Made by a program: the position numbers and the translations under genes. The notes beneath the pieces are model-generated. The model worked only from the letters and a program-made list of their open reading frames with translations. It made no database searches and was not told the origin of the DNA. From Odobenus rosmarus divergens (taxonomy: Eukaryota; Chordata; Mammalia; Carnivora; Odobenidae), in assembly GCF_000321225.1 (NCBI RefSeq), contig NW_004450402.1, forward strand, positions 2,971,798-3,035,797: 64,000 bases of DNA, given 5' to 3'. This document shows positions 10,283 through 21,890 of the stretch, piece by piece; the stretch's first letter is position 1, and every line of letters starts with the position of its first letter.

Positions 10283-11620
10283 ATAAAAGGAAAAAAAAAT
10301 CCTCATGAGACATGTTGCCATTTTAAAGTTTAGGCATGTATGTGTATATTTTTTTGTGTGTGTATCAGAAGTCACATTTAGAAATATTCTCTGTAAGTTA
10401 CACTTAAACCATTTTAGTTGGTAAATGCCAACAACATCATGGTTTGTTTCATAAGACCTCTCTTTACTTTGAAACCATGTCCTCTGTTTCTTCATTTTCT
10501 CTAAAAACCACACAGGATGATGAGGAAATAAAGTGAGAAAAGTATGCTGAATTATACATACAACAAACTATGCTAAATATCATTTATTAAATGATATATA
10601 GAATTTCATGGTACAAGGGGTAGGATCATCTGAAATTGACCCTGAGAGCTCATTCCTGGTTACCTGAACTACTGGGCCATTTGGAACCAGGAATACCTTT
10701 CAATCAGTGGGAGAAGCCACACTTGAACCCAATGTCTATAAGACTATGGCATTATCTTACCCTCTTGCAAGAACTACAACTTTGTATGGTCTCCACTGTC
10801 GTTGGATGCTGGGCAGCTAGCATTCACAGTCACTTCCTCTAAATAGATAGCATGCAATCCAGACTGCCTAGCATTTAAGTCGTCTGCTTATGTCTTCTGA
10901 GAAGTTTGCTATCATGCTTGCCCTATAAGAAAGAAGAGCAACAGTGGGGAGGGGTCTTTTTCCTGGAATACTGGACTGAGTGTCCTTCAGATGGCCGGGG
11001 GCCCCTGCATTTTCTTCATGGGAAAAATGGTAGGATCGAAGGATCTGTGACTTTTGTTGCTGATTGCTTGAGTTTTCTCAGTAAAACCTATTTTTTTTTA
11101 ACGCTTACAGTATGATATTGTAAAATTTACCCTGAGCTCTGGTGAACCTCAGGTGGCCACCACAAAAGGACCCATCTTGCACAGCACATCAAAGCTTTGC
11201 TCTGCATACCTTGCTTTGGGCAGTTTGTAGCTCAGTTTGCATATTTGTAACAGGGATTGAAGTCACTGGTCACGGTCATATTTTGCCTTGGACAAAATGT
11301 CCTCCTATTTGTGTCTGTTAACTCGCGCATTTTCTTCTCAGCCATCTACCTCCCTTATTCACATATCTCCTTGCCCAGCTAAGATGCCATGATGTATTTG
11401 TTCAATAATACTTCTGCTAGTTCCCTACACTCCCTTCCCCTTCTGTCTTCTTTGTGGTATCTGCCAAGGCTGCAATCATCGATAAACCAACTGCTTTCTC
11501 TACGTCTATGCCTGAGCAGCCAAGTGCTGCTGGAGAGAGTTACACAATAGGGCATGTTGATTTTACAGAAAATTAATTAGAATAACTTCAAACTGTATAC
11601 CAACCCTGAAATGATTCTCA
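10283..11620. other. Unique DNA, no recognised element
   Basis: About 1.3 kb without recognised repeats. Frames of 68-69 codons at 10636-10842 and 10906-11115 show no domain. A small CpG-containing patch (around 10990-11035) is not dense enough to call a CpG island. Confidence 0.4.
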
Positions 11621-12185
11621 GTCAGTCTCTCTCCCATTTTCCATAAGGATTATTCCAAGCCTCCTCAAACCTTCCTCTCCTCTGCTATGATTATCAGAAG
11701 GTGATCTTGACTTTCATTTTATAGAGACGATAGAAGCTGTTAAATGGGAACTCCATCACCTGTCCCATTTCCAGCACACACGAACTGCATCTCTATCCAT
11801 ACTATTCCATTTCCCTTCTGTTACAGTATGGGTATAATTATTTCTCCTCAGGCTAAATCCTCCTCTACTGCTTTTATTTTACCTCCTCTCACCTTCTAAG
11901 GTACCTGAAGTTATGGATTATCTTTTCTCTAATCTGAATATTCATACTCTTTCTCAGTTGAAGCTTTTAAAAAGGCTCAAGTTTTTTCCCGACTAAGAGA
12001 AAGAAAGAGATAAAGAGAAGAAAGAAAATCCTCTATTGATGCCTTCATTCTCTTTTAGCTACTGCCCTAGTTCCTCTTTACAGACAAATTTTTGAAAAAT
12101 TGTCTCTATGTACTATTTCTCTTTCTCTCCCACTAGCAATCTCTAAACCATCTTCAAGCTAATTTTGTCCTATATTACTCTACCT

Positions 12186-12409
12186 CAGGATTTCTTAACC
12201 TTGGCATTATTGGCATTTTAGGCTGAATCAGTCCTTTATGTATGTGGTACCATCCTGTACATTTAGGATGTTTAGTTAGCAGCATTCCTGTCTTCATTCA
12301 CTAGATGCCAGAAGCAGCCTTCTCCCTCCAGCTGTGACAACCAAAAATGTCTTTAGACATCGTCAAATGACTTCTGTGAGGCAAAATTGCCTCTGGTTAG
12401 GAATCATTA
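12186..12409. mobile_element. Non-autonomous hAT-type (MER) DNA transposon
   Basis: About 224 bp with short inverted ends ('caggatttcttaaccttgg' against 'ctggttaggaatcatta'). It is flanked by an 8-bp duplication with two mismatches, 'ctctacct' (12178-12185) and 'ctctatcc' (12410-12417), as expected for hAT insertion. The internal 'gtgacaaccaaaaatgtctt' is typical of this mammalian MER family. It landed inside L2. Confidence 0.75.
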
Positions 12410-12587
12410 CTCTATCCCCATGGCGCCTGTTAAGGTTACCGATTACTTTCATGATGCTAAATTTCATTTTTTATCTGACTTGAAATCACAGTGGCATCTG
12501 ACATTGTTAACCTTTCCCTTCCTGAGACAACATTTTCTCTCACCTCCAATGACTTAATATTTTCTTGATTTTCTCAAATTGTTCATT

Positions 12588-12662
12588 TGTTTCTTTCTCT
12601 TTCTTCCTCTCTTTCTCTTTCTTTCTCTCTCTCCCTCCCCCCCCCTTCTCTCTCTCTTTCTT
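12588..12662. repeat. (TTTC)n/(CT)n polypyrimidine tract
   Basis: A run of C and T only, about 75 bases, including a ten-C stretch. A purine-rich partner tract of similar style occurs at 11993-12029. Confidence 0.9.
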
Positions 12663-12976
12663 TAAATCTCCTTTGCAGGTTCATCCTTTGCCAATGGATA
12701 TTTAAATGTTGGCATTCTCTTCTTACTCAGCTCTCTTTCTGGGGACTCTCATCCCCATCCAAGGCTTTAGTTTCCATATTATACTTCTGTTTCCAGCTAC
12801 AAGGAACTAGCTTCAGTATGGTGAACAGGCCAACCTCCCCACCAACAGCAATGAAAAAGCTGGAGACAATAGTTTATCCATAGCTTGTGAGTCTTATCTC
12901 TGTGTGGTAGCCTTGTCCTTTAGAGAAAAAAGAAATCTCCTAGTTTTACCTTTTGAGAGGTAAGAAAATTAGTTCT

Positions 12977-13180
12977 GTTTTTAAAAAAGATTTTATTTAT
13001 TTACTTATTTGAGAGAGTGAGAACGAGAGAGAGAGAGAAAGAAAGAGAGAGGAAAAAGGGAAGGGGAGAAGCAGAATCTCGCTGAGCAGAAAACCCGACG
13101 TGGGGCTCGATCCCAGGACTCCAAGATCACGACCTGAGCCGAAGGCAGATACTTAACCAACTGAGCCATCCAGGAACCCC
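12977..13180 (-). repeat. Can-SINE (SINEC type)
   Basis: Reverse SINE. 14-bp TSD with one mismatch, 'agaaaattagttct' (12963-12976) and 'agaacattagttct' (13181-13194). Confidence 0.95.
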
Positions 13181-13240
13181 AGAACATTAGTTCTTAATGA
13201 GAATAATACAGATAAAGATGGAAATGATGTTTCTTAAATT

Positions 13241-13590
13241 GGCCTAGAAGGGCCTGCATAATCTGCCTCCACCCCTGCCTCTCACCCCTGTACCTTTCCT
13301 AACCTCATCCTCCATCACCATCCCTCTTGTATTCCTACTCAAGGCAGCTGGCTGTGGTTCAGTCCTTTGCTCAGGCTCCACCACAGGATTCTTTTGCCTA
13401 GAATGCTCCTCTTGCTCACCTCTACCTACTTAACTCATCCTTCGGGTCTTACCTCAAGCAGACTTCCTCAGGCAGCCTTCCCTGACGTTCCTGACCAGTG
13501 CCAATCCCCCATTATGGAGGCTTTTAATGGTCCCCAAACATCTCCTTATGGCATGGCACAGGAGCAGTTTTCCATCTACTTGTGTGGTTA
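13241..13590 (+). repeat. L2 LINE 3' region (sense)
   Basis: 'tcttttgcctagaatgctcc', 'tcgggtcttacctcaagcag' and 'gcagccttccctgacg' follow the conserved L2 3' end. Same strand as the L2 at 11630-12790, and likely part of the same copy. Confidence 0.8.
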
Positions 13591-13594
13591 ATGA

Positions 13595-13785
13595 GGCAGC
13601 AGAATACAGTTGAGTAGTTAAGAGCAGGGATTTTGGAGCCAAGAGTTTGCTCATCTTTAAAATGGGGATAGTAATAGAACCTACCTGTAAGGGTTGTGAG
13701 TCTTGAATGATTAGTGTATGTACAATGCTTAGAATGGTGCCTGGAAGATAGTAAGCATATGTAAATGTCTGCCGTAGTTTTAAAA
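13595..13785 (+). repeat. MIR SINE (sense)
   Basis: The order fits a sense MIR: 'gttgagtagttaagagcagg' head, then 'tcatctttaaaatggggata' core, 'cctacctgtaagggttgtga', and 'cttagaatggtgcctggaag'. Part of the segment after the head is deleted. Confidence 0.8.
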
Positions 13786-13799
13786 AAATTAATTATCAT

Positions 13800-14142
13800 C
13801 TGTCTCTCCCACTATTTTTGCTCATCATTTTTTACTCAGTGCCAACACAGTTTATGACACATGGCAGGCATGTGGTAACTGCCAGAGTAATGTATAAATT
13901 AAAGTGTGTGGGAAAAGAAATGCTGTATAAATGCAAAGCACATTTGTATAGATGAAAAAATAGACATTCTGCATTTTGTTTTTAAAATGATTCTACTATA
14001 GTCCTTCACTGTTTTCATTTGCACAATCTAAGCTAAGAGGAAATAGGTGATTTCTTAATTTTAGGAGAATTTGAATAATATTTTATGCTGATTGAGTTCA
14101 TTATAACAAAATCACTGAAGTCAGAGTCATTGAGTTAAAATA
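13800..14142. other. Unassigned sequence
   Basis: No recognised repeat or coding exon. Confidence 0.4.
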
Positions 14143-14155
14143 TTATAAATTTGAT

Positions 14156-14333
14156 GGGGCACCTAGGTGGCTCAGTCAGTTAAATGTCCAATTCTTGATT
14201 TTGGCTCAGATCATGATCTCAGGCCCCATGTTGGGCTCTGTGATGAGCGTGGAGTTTCTCTCTCTCTCTCTCTCCCTCTGCCCCTCCTCCCACTCACATA
14301 CACACTGTCTCTCTCAAAAAAAACTAAAAAAAT
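14156..14333 (+). repeat. Older-type Can-SINE
   Basis: Forward SINE with the head 'ggggcacctaggtggctcag'. The body reads 'gatcatgatctcaggcccca', a form that differs from the more common 'cctgggatcgagcccc' type, so it is an older subfamily. The TSD 'ttataaatttga' is perfect over 12 bp (14143-14154 and 14334-14345). Confidence 0.93.
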
Positions 14334-14345
14334 TTATAAATTTGA

Positions 14346-14748
14346 AATTTATATCCAAATTCAAATTCCTATATTAAATACCTAAGAAGTAGATATAACT
14401 TTCCATAACAGACAATGAAAACAAACATCTTAGTCTTGGAGGTTAAGGCTTACATAACAATGAATTATTTTAGCTTTTAAATGATCACACAAGATTTCAT
14501 AAACAAATTTTCACACTCAATTTTTTTGATGACAAGATATTAAATAAATATGAATCTGACAAGAAAACTTGCTCTGTAAGCATGCAGATGAGATTATGTG
14601 TCTGGCACAGAGGTCACTGGATTCTTTGAATCATTATGAATTATTAGATTAATAATTTGAGAAATAACCATGCTACATGAACAATGATAATTCAATGCAA
14701 AAAATCTAAAGCCATGAAGAGATATTTATAAAGTAGTATATTACCATC
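14346..14748. other. Unassigned AT-rich DNA
   Basis: No recognised element. Confidence 0.4.
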
Positions 14749-15122
14749 TGTAATAGTCAACTCAGGCTGCCATAACAAAATACCACAGATTGGGTGGCTT
14801 AAACAACAGAAATATATTTCTCTCAGTTCTGGAGGCTGGGAAGTCCAAGATCAAGATACCAACTGATTTTATTCCTGGTGAGAGCTCTTCTCTTGGTTTG
14901 TAGGCAGCTACCTCTCACTGTGTCATCACATGGCAGAGAGAGAGAGAGAGCTCAGGGCTCTCTTCTTATAAGGGTACCAGTCCCATCAGATTAGGGCCCT
15001 ACCCTTATGACCTCATTTAACTTTTATCACCTCCTCACAGGCCTTATCCCTAGATACAGTCACATTGGGGGTCAGGGCTCAGCATATGAATTTTGAGGGG
15101 ACATAAACATTTAGTCCATAAC
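14749..15122 (-). repeat. MaLR-type LTR (MLT1/MST-like), antisense
   Basis: Antisense of a mammalian apparent LTR retrotransposon LTR: 'aataccacagattgggtggc', 'cagttctggaggctgggaag', 'cttatgacctcatttaac' and 'catatgaattttgaggggac'. A solo LTR of about 370 bp with no internal sequence beside it. Confidence 0.8.
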
Positions 15123-15179
15123 TCCATTCAAAAGAAGGAGAGAATATGATTTGGGTGAATATGCCAAAAATCTTTAGAG

Positions 15180-15815
15180 GAAGAGGCTGTTAGGATTGAC
15201 TTCACAGAGTTTGGGCTTGCAGATTTGGAAGGGAAATTATGCCATGATCTAAATATTATATGTGTAAAGCAGAAGGAATATAGGATTTGTGTGGGGCTAG
15301 TGAGAATTTGATTGGTCTCCTAGTATGTGAGAGGGAAATGAATGGAAAGTAGGTGAATTTTAAGTCATTGAATAATTCAAATGATGAGCTGTGGAGTTTG
15401 TACTTTATTTCATGAGCAATAGGAACCCATACTTTTATTTTTTTATTTTTTTTAAGATTTTATTTATTTATTTGAGAGAGAGAGAATGAGAGACAGAGAG
15501 CACGAGAGGGAAGAGGGTCAGAGGGAGAAGCAGACCCCCTGCTGAGCAGGGAGCCCGATGCCGGACTCGATCCTGGGACTCCAGGATCATGACCTGAGCC
15601 GAAGGCAGTCGCCCAACCAACTGAGCCACCCAGGCGCCCAGGAACCCATACTTTTAAAAAGGAGTGATATGATCAGAGCTGTCCTCACAGAATATTAATC
15701 TGAGAGAGACTTTTTAAGGAGCTAAAATTGGTAGCTTAGTGCTGGTCTGGTAAGGAGGTTGTATTAATAGTCAGGAAGGAGGTAATGAGAGCCGAATTCA
15801 TCGTAGTGGTATCAG
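15180..15815 (-). repeat. L2 LINE ORF2 fragment (antisense), split by a SINE
   Basis: 'gtactttatttcatgagcaa' and 'gagtgatatgatcagagctg' follow the antisense of L2 ORF2, and continue on both sides of the SINE at 15438-15639. Poorly conserved. Confidence 0.6.
15438..15639 (-). repeat. Can-SINE with 17-bp perfect TSD
   Basis: Reverse SINE. TSD 'aggaacccatactttta' identical at 15421-15437 and 15640-15656, consistent with a rather recent insertion. Confidence 0.97.
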
Positions 15816-15819
15816 GTAC

Positions 15820-16380
15820 TTACCTATGAGTCAAACATTGACTCTTCCTCAATAAGACAGATTTCTAGTGGGGAAACATACAAATAAACTAATAATTACA
15901 ATATAATGGGATAAGGGCTAGGATAAGATTCAATTCACTAGTAATATTTAATAATTCTAAACTTGTATATACCTAATTAAAATACTCAATAATTACAAAG
16001 CAAAAATGGATAGAACTACGGGGAGAGGTTGACAAATCCTCAATCACAGTGGAATATTTCAACTCATATCTCAAAATTAATGATAGGCTAAGCAGACAAA
16101 ATAGTAATAAAGATATAGAAACTTTGAATAATGCCAAGTAACTGTATTGATGTTGGCTCAAATCAGAAAACAGTATAGGCCCAGAGAATAATGTATGCAA
16201 CAACTAGAGAATATGCCTTGATGCTGTTTCTCCTTTCCGCAAATTCTCTTTCACCATCACAATTTTTCCACTTTTCAAAAGAAAGGAATACCTCTTCTCC
16301 ATCCCAGATTTCCCATGATGCATCATCTTGGGGCATACACACTTCAGAGGTCCAATACTGGCGTCAGAGAATCCTCTCTT
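15820..16380. other. Unassigned sequence
   Basis: No element recognised. Three overlapping frames of 60-76 codons on both strands at 15973-16386 show no domain. Confidence 0.4.
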
Positions 16381-16393
16381 AATCATAAACCTT

Positions 16394-16586
16394 GGGCCCC
16401 TGGGTGGCTCAGTTGGTTAAGTGGCTGCCTTTGGCTCAGGTCATGATCCTGGAGTCTTGGGCTGGAGTCCTGCATCAGGCTCCCTGCTCGGCGGGGAATC
16501 TGCTTCTCCCTCTGACCCTTCCCCATCTTGTGTGTGCTCTTTCTCTCTCTCTCTCTCTCAAATAAATAAATAAAATCTTTAAAAAA
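16394..16586 (+). repeat. Can-SINE (SINEC type)
   Basis: Forward SINE with the head 'gggcccctgggtggctcagt'. Perfect 13-bp TSD 'aatcataaacctt' at 16381-16393 and 16587-16599. Confidence 0.96.
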
Positions 16587-16599
16587 AATCATAAACCTT

Positions 16600-17799
16600 C
16601 CATAGGTCATTGTCTTTTCCTGTCTTATATGAATGTTTGTTAAGGGTGAGTCATGACATTAGGAAAGCAGTGATTTGACCGGTGTCGGGATATTCCAAAT
16701 TCAGTAATATGGCACAGTGGGACCGATGACAGTTTTTGTTTAACTGCCTCACCTCTTTCATATTCATATTTTGTCAAATAATGAGTTACTGCTGAGGGAG
16801 TCACACACACTAGCTCCGGTGGGTCAGAGAGGCAGGCAGCAAGACCAGGGGTGCTGTGGCCCCCATGCTGTGCCTGTTGCCTGGCCAGTCAGAGGGCTGG
16901 AGTTGCCAAGGGCTTCCCCTGGTGAGAAGCACCTCCGAATAAGAAACTGGGAGGAAATGATAGATACGGTTTCATCAATAATTACCAATCATGATGAAAC
17001 AGAAAGAAGCTTTTCTTAACTATTAATAATAAAAAGAAAATGTGTCAACTATGTTGAAGAAAGGTCTCGGTTTTCTATTTTCCCCAGAGAAAATGATATA
17101 AAAAGGCATTGCCATTTGAAGGGGTGATTAAAAGTATCAGCCCAAAACTGTAGAAGAAGTGTTATAGAGATATGTTAAGAAGGATATTTTCTGTTCTTCT
17201 AGGTCATATGATGTTTGTGGACTTTATTATCCTTTTAAAATTTATAATTTGTTGTGATTTTATTCTTGTATTATAAAAATATTTACTTTTATACCTATTC
17301 TTTGAAGTAATAATATTGTATTCTTTTTTTAAAAGGTCTGCACCTCAAGCTATATTTGAACAAAACCTAAATCCCTCCCCAGACCTGATATTTTTTTCTC
17401 TATCTTTCTCTTTCTGTCTGTTTCTCTCATCATTGCTTTTCATGTTCTTAAAAGCAGGACCTATACTAATATATATGGGATGTAGAGCAAAGTATTCCAA
17501 AAATATCACCTAGGATATAGTGCCCTAAATTTTAGAAAAATGGCTTTATTAAGTTAAGATTAAGTCCTCCCTCTCCAGTGTTAATATGTTGTCTCAATTA
17601 TTAGATGCAAAATAAATAATGTATTTTAAGTTTTGCAAACAGAACTTCTCATCTACTTGTGTATAAGAACAAGATTTTTTTTAAGTACAAGAGGTGCAGA
17701 TAAAAAATAGGAATAGCTAAATCCTGACTTATTCTAGGAATAAAGTAATATTAACCCATGGATAAATAAACCTTCAAACATATTTAAAAATATTAGGTG
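16600..17799. other. Repeat-free unique DNA
   Basis: About 1.2 kb with no recognised repeat. An 82-codon frame at 16771-17019 spans GC-richer DNA (16820-16950), but has no homology I recognise and no clear exon boundaries. It could be a conserved non-coding block. Confidence 0.4.
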
Positions 17800-18110
17800 G
17801 TCAACTTAAACATCTGTGGAGGATACACAGCTTTTCACATTACCTTTAAAGGCAAGCAAGCACAAACATTTGGAGACAACTGATCTGGACAAATAACTAT
17901 GGAAGGCTATATAAATCAATCATGCAACTCCTTGAAGGGAGCCACCATCTATTTTTAACTGTACTGTTGGCAGATTTCAGCAGACAGCTGTCATCAGACG
18001 GGGAGAGGCTGCCGGACAGTGTGGAAGGACACTGTGTTGGCCCACTTATTTTCAGTTTGTGAAACCTTCTTTTCAAATCCTAATATTTAGAAGATGCAAT
18101 TGAGACTAAC
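17800..18110. promoter_or_regulatory. Candidate conserved regulatory block with PBX/MEIS-like sites
   Basis: A repeat-free block with 'atcaatca' (17915-17922, reverse of a PBX/HOX-type TGATTGAT site), and the perfect 10-bp palindrome 'gacagctgtc' (17983-17992), which contains an E-box CAGCTG and a TGIF/MEIS-type CTGTCA. The motifs are seen; the function is inferred only. Confidence 0.25.
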
Positions 18111-18945
18111 ATTTTTTATAGTTTGGGGTGGAAATAACTCCCATTAGTGCTACATAATAGGTAGCATGGGGATCTACGGGCCTCTACTGACAGCAGTTCT
18201 GGTCCATATTCCTTAAGGCCCTCCCTTTTTTTTAGCTGTCCAGGAATCCTGTGTACTTACTATTATCAGTAATTAGGGACAAGTGACCATGAGGGTGGAT
18301 TGATCCAGATCGCCCTGAGGCTGTGTTGTTGACAAGTCCACCCTGGAGGTTGGTTTTTGGTTCAGAATTTTCCCTGGATAACTGGGGTTAAGTCTCCAGC
18401 TTCGGGGTGCCCTGGGGGGCTGGAGCAAGCAATAGCTGACTTTTGAGGATAGGCAATCTCACTTCCATCGTGTTATTCTTAGAGAAAAAGGGTCCATGCA
18501 AACTGACCATCACTCTAGAACCATGGCTCTTTTCATTTCTTCCCCAACCACTTTCCCAGGGTTTGAATCTATCAGATCTCTCCAAGAGAGCAGGTTCAGT
18601 ATGAATTCTAGAGCCTGCTACTTCATGGACTTTCTGTTGCAGTAAACCTAGGTCCCTCATATTAGACTTCAGTAACAAAATCTTTGAAATACACACAGTC
18701 ATGTCTCGTGAGTGCGTATGTGCCCCCAGGTGGGTTGGATTAGGGCATAGACTGCCTCATGGACTAAAAAAAAAAAAAAAAATCATCATTTTCCCTTTCT
18801 TGGCTCCGTTTTGGGGCTCAGAGCTGGGCATTGGCTGTTCCTTTATGCTTTTATGATAACTTTACTTCATAAAACTCATAGAGTTTATCTGTGACTGGCT
18901 TGAATCCATACAATCCAAGTTTCCTATCTCAGGGAAAAGGCAGTA
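18111..18945. other. Unassigned unique DNA
   Basis: No element recognised apart from an 18-base A run at about 18766-18782. A 104-codon minus-strand frame at 18388-18702 has no recognisable domain. Confidence 0.4.
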
Positions 18946-19435
18946 GGTGCAGGTATCCCTTGTTTATCAAAAGTTCACGTTATACCACTTTGCTTTTACA
19001 GAAGACCTGCATTTGTATCTGTTTTTGATAACTGGGAGAAATTCAACGAGAATTTTCGCTTTTATGAAAGAAAGCGAAAAATGAAAATAGCGTTTGGTGT
19101 TTGTTTTGCAGTGAACGGTTATGCAGAGGCAGCATGCCCCCCAAGCAGTGAGTGGCCCCGCCAACCTCCTTCCCTGGGAACTTAAGTCAGCATCTCAACG
19201 TCAAGCGGCCAGAGCTTTGAACTGTGTGAGCATCTGGGCTTTATCTCGATTTATTTTGCGCATTCATTAGCAAGATATGTCCTAAGGTATCAGAAAAGCC
19301 TAAGAGAAATTATTTTTGGGTCTGGGAATACTTAAAACATTTTCCACATAAATGAATGGTAATTGCTTCTTTGCTCTGTGTCATTCTGGCTTACAAAAGG
19401 TTTCATAGGAACACTAGGCTTTTGAATAGCAGAGG
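18946..19435 (+). mobile_element. Tigger-like (Tc1/mariner superfamily) DNA transposon, internally deleted
   Basis: The left end 'gcaggtatcccttgtttatc' leads into a region that contains a hairpin 'attttcgcttt...aagcgaaaaat' (19052-19082). After 'gcaagatatgtcctaaggta' near 19275 comes what looks like the first few codons of a pogo-type transposase (PKVSEKP). Almost the whole transposase gene is missing: within about 60 bases the sequence passes to a 3' end-like stretch ('caaaaggtttcatagg', 19395-19412). Non-autonomous relic. Confidence 0.65.
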
Positions 19436-20300
19436 AAGCCTGTAGAAGGTCTCAAGTTACCCTAAGCAGAATTTCCCTCCCTATGGCTTTGCTAAGAGGA
19501 TAATGAATTCTCACACACCTGTTGTCCAAAGCTGAGGGTGTGTTGGCCTTATAGGTGCATAAGTAAAAGGGGATATTTAATTGACTTTGCGGAACAAAAC
19601 CAACCATCCCCTCCAAAAAAATTCTAGTTATGTTCTATTCTCTCTTATTCTGGGATCATAGGGTAGCCAAAATAATAATGCTAGTAGTAATAAAACTGAG
19701 CTGTAGCAGAGCACCCTCTAATCCACATAAAACTGGAAACACTCTGAAGGGGGAATGAAAGGCTTGAGTTCCACCTGTGTGTTTGGCCTCTCCCTTTTCT
19801 TACCAAAGCCCCCTTCCTCCCCGTCATACCCAACTGATGGCAGATTTCTTCTTGAAAGTTTGTAGAGTCGGTTTGAAACATATAATGTATTTATCCGCCC
19901 CCCCAAATATGCTGCATCATATTCAACAAACTTATCCTGAAATAATTCCAGCACCTCACCTGTCACCATTTTGTTCCCAAAGACCTCCCTCCTAGAACTC
20001 TCTTTCCTCTATTCCCTTCAGGACTGATCACTCTCTAGGCTGCTCATGGGGGTCATGGTCATGGGGGGGTAATGGGGATCTTCACCTGCCTAGTCTCCTA
20101 GAGGGTTTAAATTCAGTGTGACAGGATTTCTGGTGTAACAAGATGTTAAATGAGATTTTTTAACCCTCTTGTCCCAGAATTATAAAGTACAGATGTGAGG
20201 AGCAGAGACATTTATTTCTCCACATTCCAAAGAGAGCCACCAACCAAGCCTCATACCTGCCTTCCAGGGCTTGAAGGAAGACTGGAGAGGTAGAATTTTG
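19436..20300. other. Unassigned unique DNA
   Basis: No recognised repeat. Overlapping 66-83 codon frames at 19681-19995 on both strands have no recognisable features. Confidence 0.4.
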
Positions 20301-20309
20301 TCAAAGACA

Positions 20310-21890
20310 AAAATCCAGCTGAGATAATGGTACATTTGAATGAGCTAGTGACAGTAGAAGTGGTGAGAAGGGGTCAAATCCTGGTTATATTTTGAAGGGA
20401 GAGTCAATTGGATTGAATGTGGGAAAGAGAGGAATCAAGCATGACTTCATATTTTTAGACTATTGAAAATTGAAATTGAAAGTATGAAGTTATCATTAAA
20501 TGAAGTGAGAAAAGTTATGGATGAAGCATGTTTGGAGAGGAAGACTGGGAGTTTAGTTTTGGACTTGTTGAATTTGAAATCTATATTTGAAATCCAAGTG
20601 GGGATGTCAAAAGAGTGTTGGATATAAGAATCTGGTGTTCAGTGTGGAGGTCAGGGGCACTGCTATCAACTTGGGAGCCCTGATTTTATAAATGGTGGTA
20701 AAATCCATGAGATTGTGTGTGAGCTCCACTGAAATGCAGGTAGAAAAGAGAAAAGGTTCATAATGTCAGCCCTGGGGGCACTGTGACATTGAGAGGTGGG
20801 GATTAAAAAACCAAAACAAAACAGGAGAAGGGAACTGAGATGGAACAACCAGGGCAGAGTTTGGAGGAAAAACAGGAGAGCAGGGCATGCTGGATGAGAA
20901 GTGAAGGAAGGGTTTCTGGGAGGGGAGTGAGGGAGGTGCTGCTGATGGGTCCACAAGAATGGAGATGTAATTGGTGACCCAATGAACCCAGTTCGTGGGG
21001 TTGAGTATCTGATAGGTGGAGGAAGAAAGGAACCAAGGATGCCAGTAAGACAGCCCTTTCAAGGAGGTTTGCCCTAAGAAGGAGCAGAGAAAAGATGTGG
21101 TAGCTGGAAGAGGAGTGTGCTGTTAAGACCCGATTCTTTGTTTTTAATATCAGAGGAAGAACAGCGTGTCTATTTACCATCAGTGGGGCTCAGTGGAGAG
21201 ATAAAAAGTGATGATGTAGGAGAGAAAAGGGGAATGTATCAGTCTAGATCAGGGCAAAAAGCAGATGGTGGGCACAAGTTGGATAATTTGGAGTTTTAAA
21301 AGGGATTATTTATTATACAAAATTATGGTCAGAGAATAAGGAAAACAAAGGGATAGTGCAGTACCCTGGGGTAAGTTACAGATTGGTATTAATACCATTT
21401 AGGGGAGGGGGAAAAGTTACCAGAATCCGGAAAAGGGGAGCTGTATAGACAGACCTACGTGTGCCATTTGGTGGATGGACTAAGCCAGCTCATAGAAAGC
21501 TGGAAAAATAAATGCCCCTCCCTCCACTTTCCTCCCTCCTGTACATCCCAAGTCCTTTCCTGGGCACCCCCATCCTTCTCACTGGACAGAAAAGTCTGGA
21601 AACTGGAGGGCAGGGGAACCTGTTGATTCAGGGCAGACTCTCTGGCAGAAAGTGGGACAAGGGAAGGAGGAAAATGGATCTGAAGGGGCAAACAGAAAAT
21701 TCTGCACAGGAAGAATGGCAGAATTGAAATGTGACCTTGAGTGAGAGAAGAAGAACCTGCTATACAAGTGGAGGGATTAGCCATAGAGTGGGAACACCTG
21801 TGGTTCATGCTCAGGATGGGCAAGAAGGCAGAGGGCCAGGGTGGAAATGCTGGTTGTGTGATGTGATGGTAGGAGGTTAGAAATGGTCTC
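20310..21890 (-). pseudogene. L2 LINE ORF2 remnant (antisense), about 1.5 kb
   Basis: The order of phrases on the plus strand follows the reverse complement of L2 ORF2: 'tattttgaagggagagtcaa', 'tagttttggacttgttgaat', 'caagtggggatgtcaaaaga', 'cagccctgggggcactgtga' and 'gaggaaaaacaggagagcag', then 'gccctttcaaggaggtttgc'. Minus-strand frames up to 125 codons remain (20803-21180), but they are patches of the decayed reverse transcriptase in shifting frames, not a gene. The end beyond 21300 is uncertain. Confidence 0.7.

Larger units (their letters stand above)
11630..12790 (+). pseudogene. L2 LINE ORF2 remnant (sense), interrupted by a hAT element
   Basis: The order of phrases follows the sense strand of L2 ORF2: 'tagctactgccctagttcct', 'tttacagacaaatttttgaa', 'caccttctaagg', then the strongly eroded reverse-transcriptase stretch near 12490-12515 and 'tttgcaggttcatcctttgc'. 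Many stops and indels. A (CT)n tract expanded inside it at 12588-12662. It probably continues to the L2 3' end at 13241. Confidence 0.6.

Noticed and set aside
10097..10513. The 138-codon minus-strand frame as a gene
   Set aside because: About half of it is translated Can-SINE; the rest has no recognisable domain.
20803..21180. The 125-codon minus-strand frame as a gene
   Set aside because: It falls in an antisense L2 ORF2 remnant with other frames carrying neighbouring parts; it is decayed LINE sequence.
21455..21823. The 122-codon minus-strand frame as a gene
   Set aside because: It lies in the probable end of the same L2 remnant; low-complexity, with no domain.
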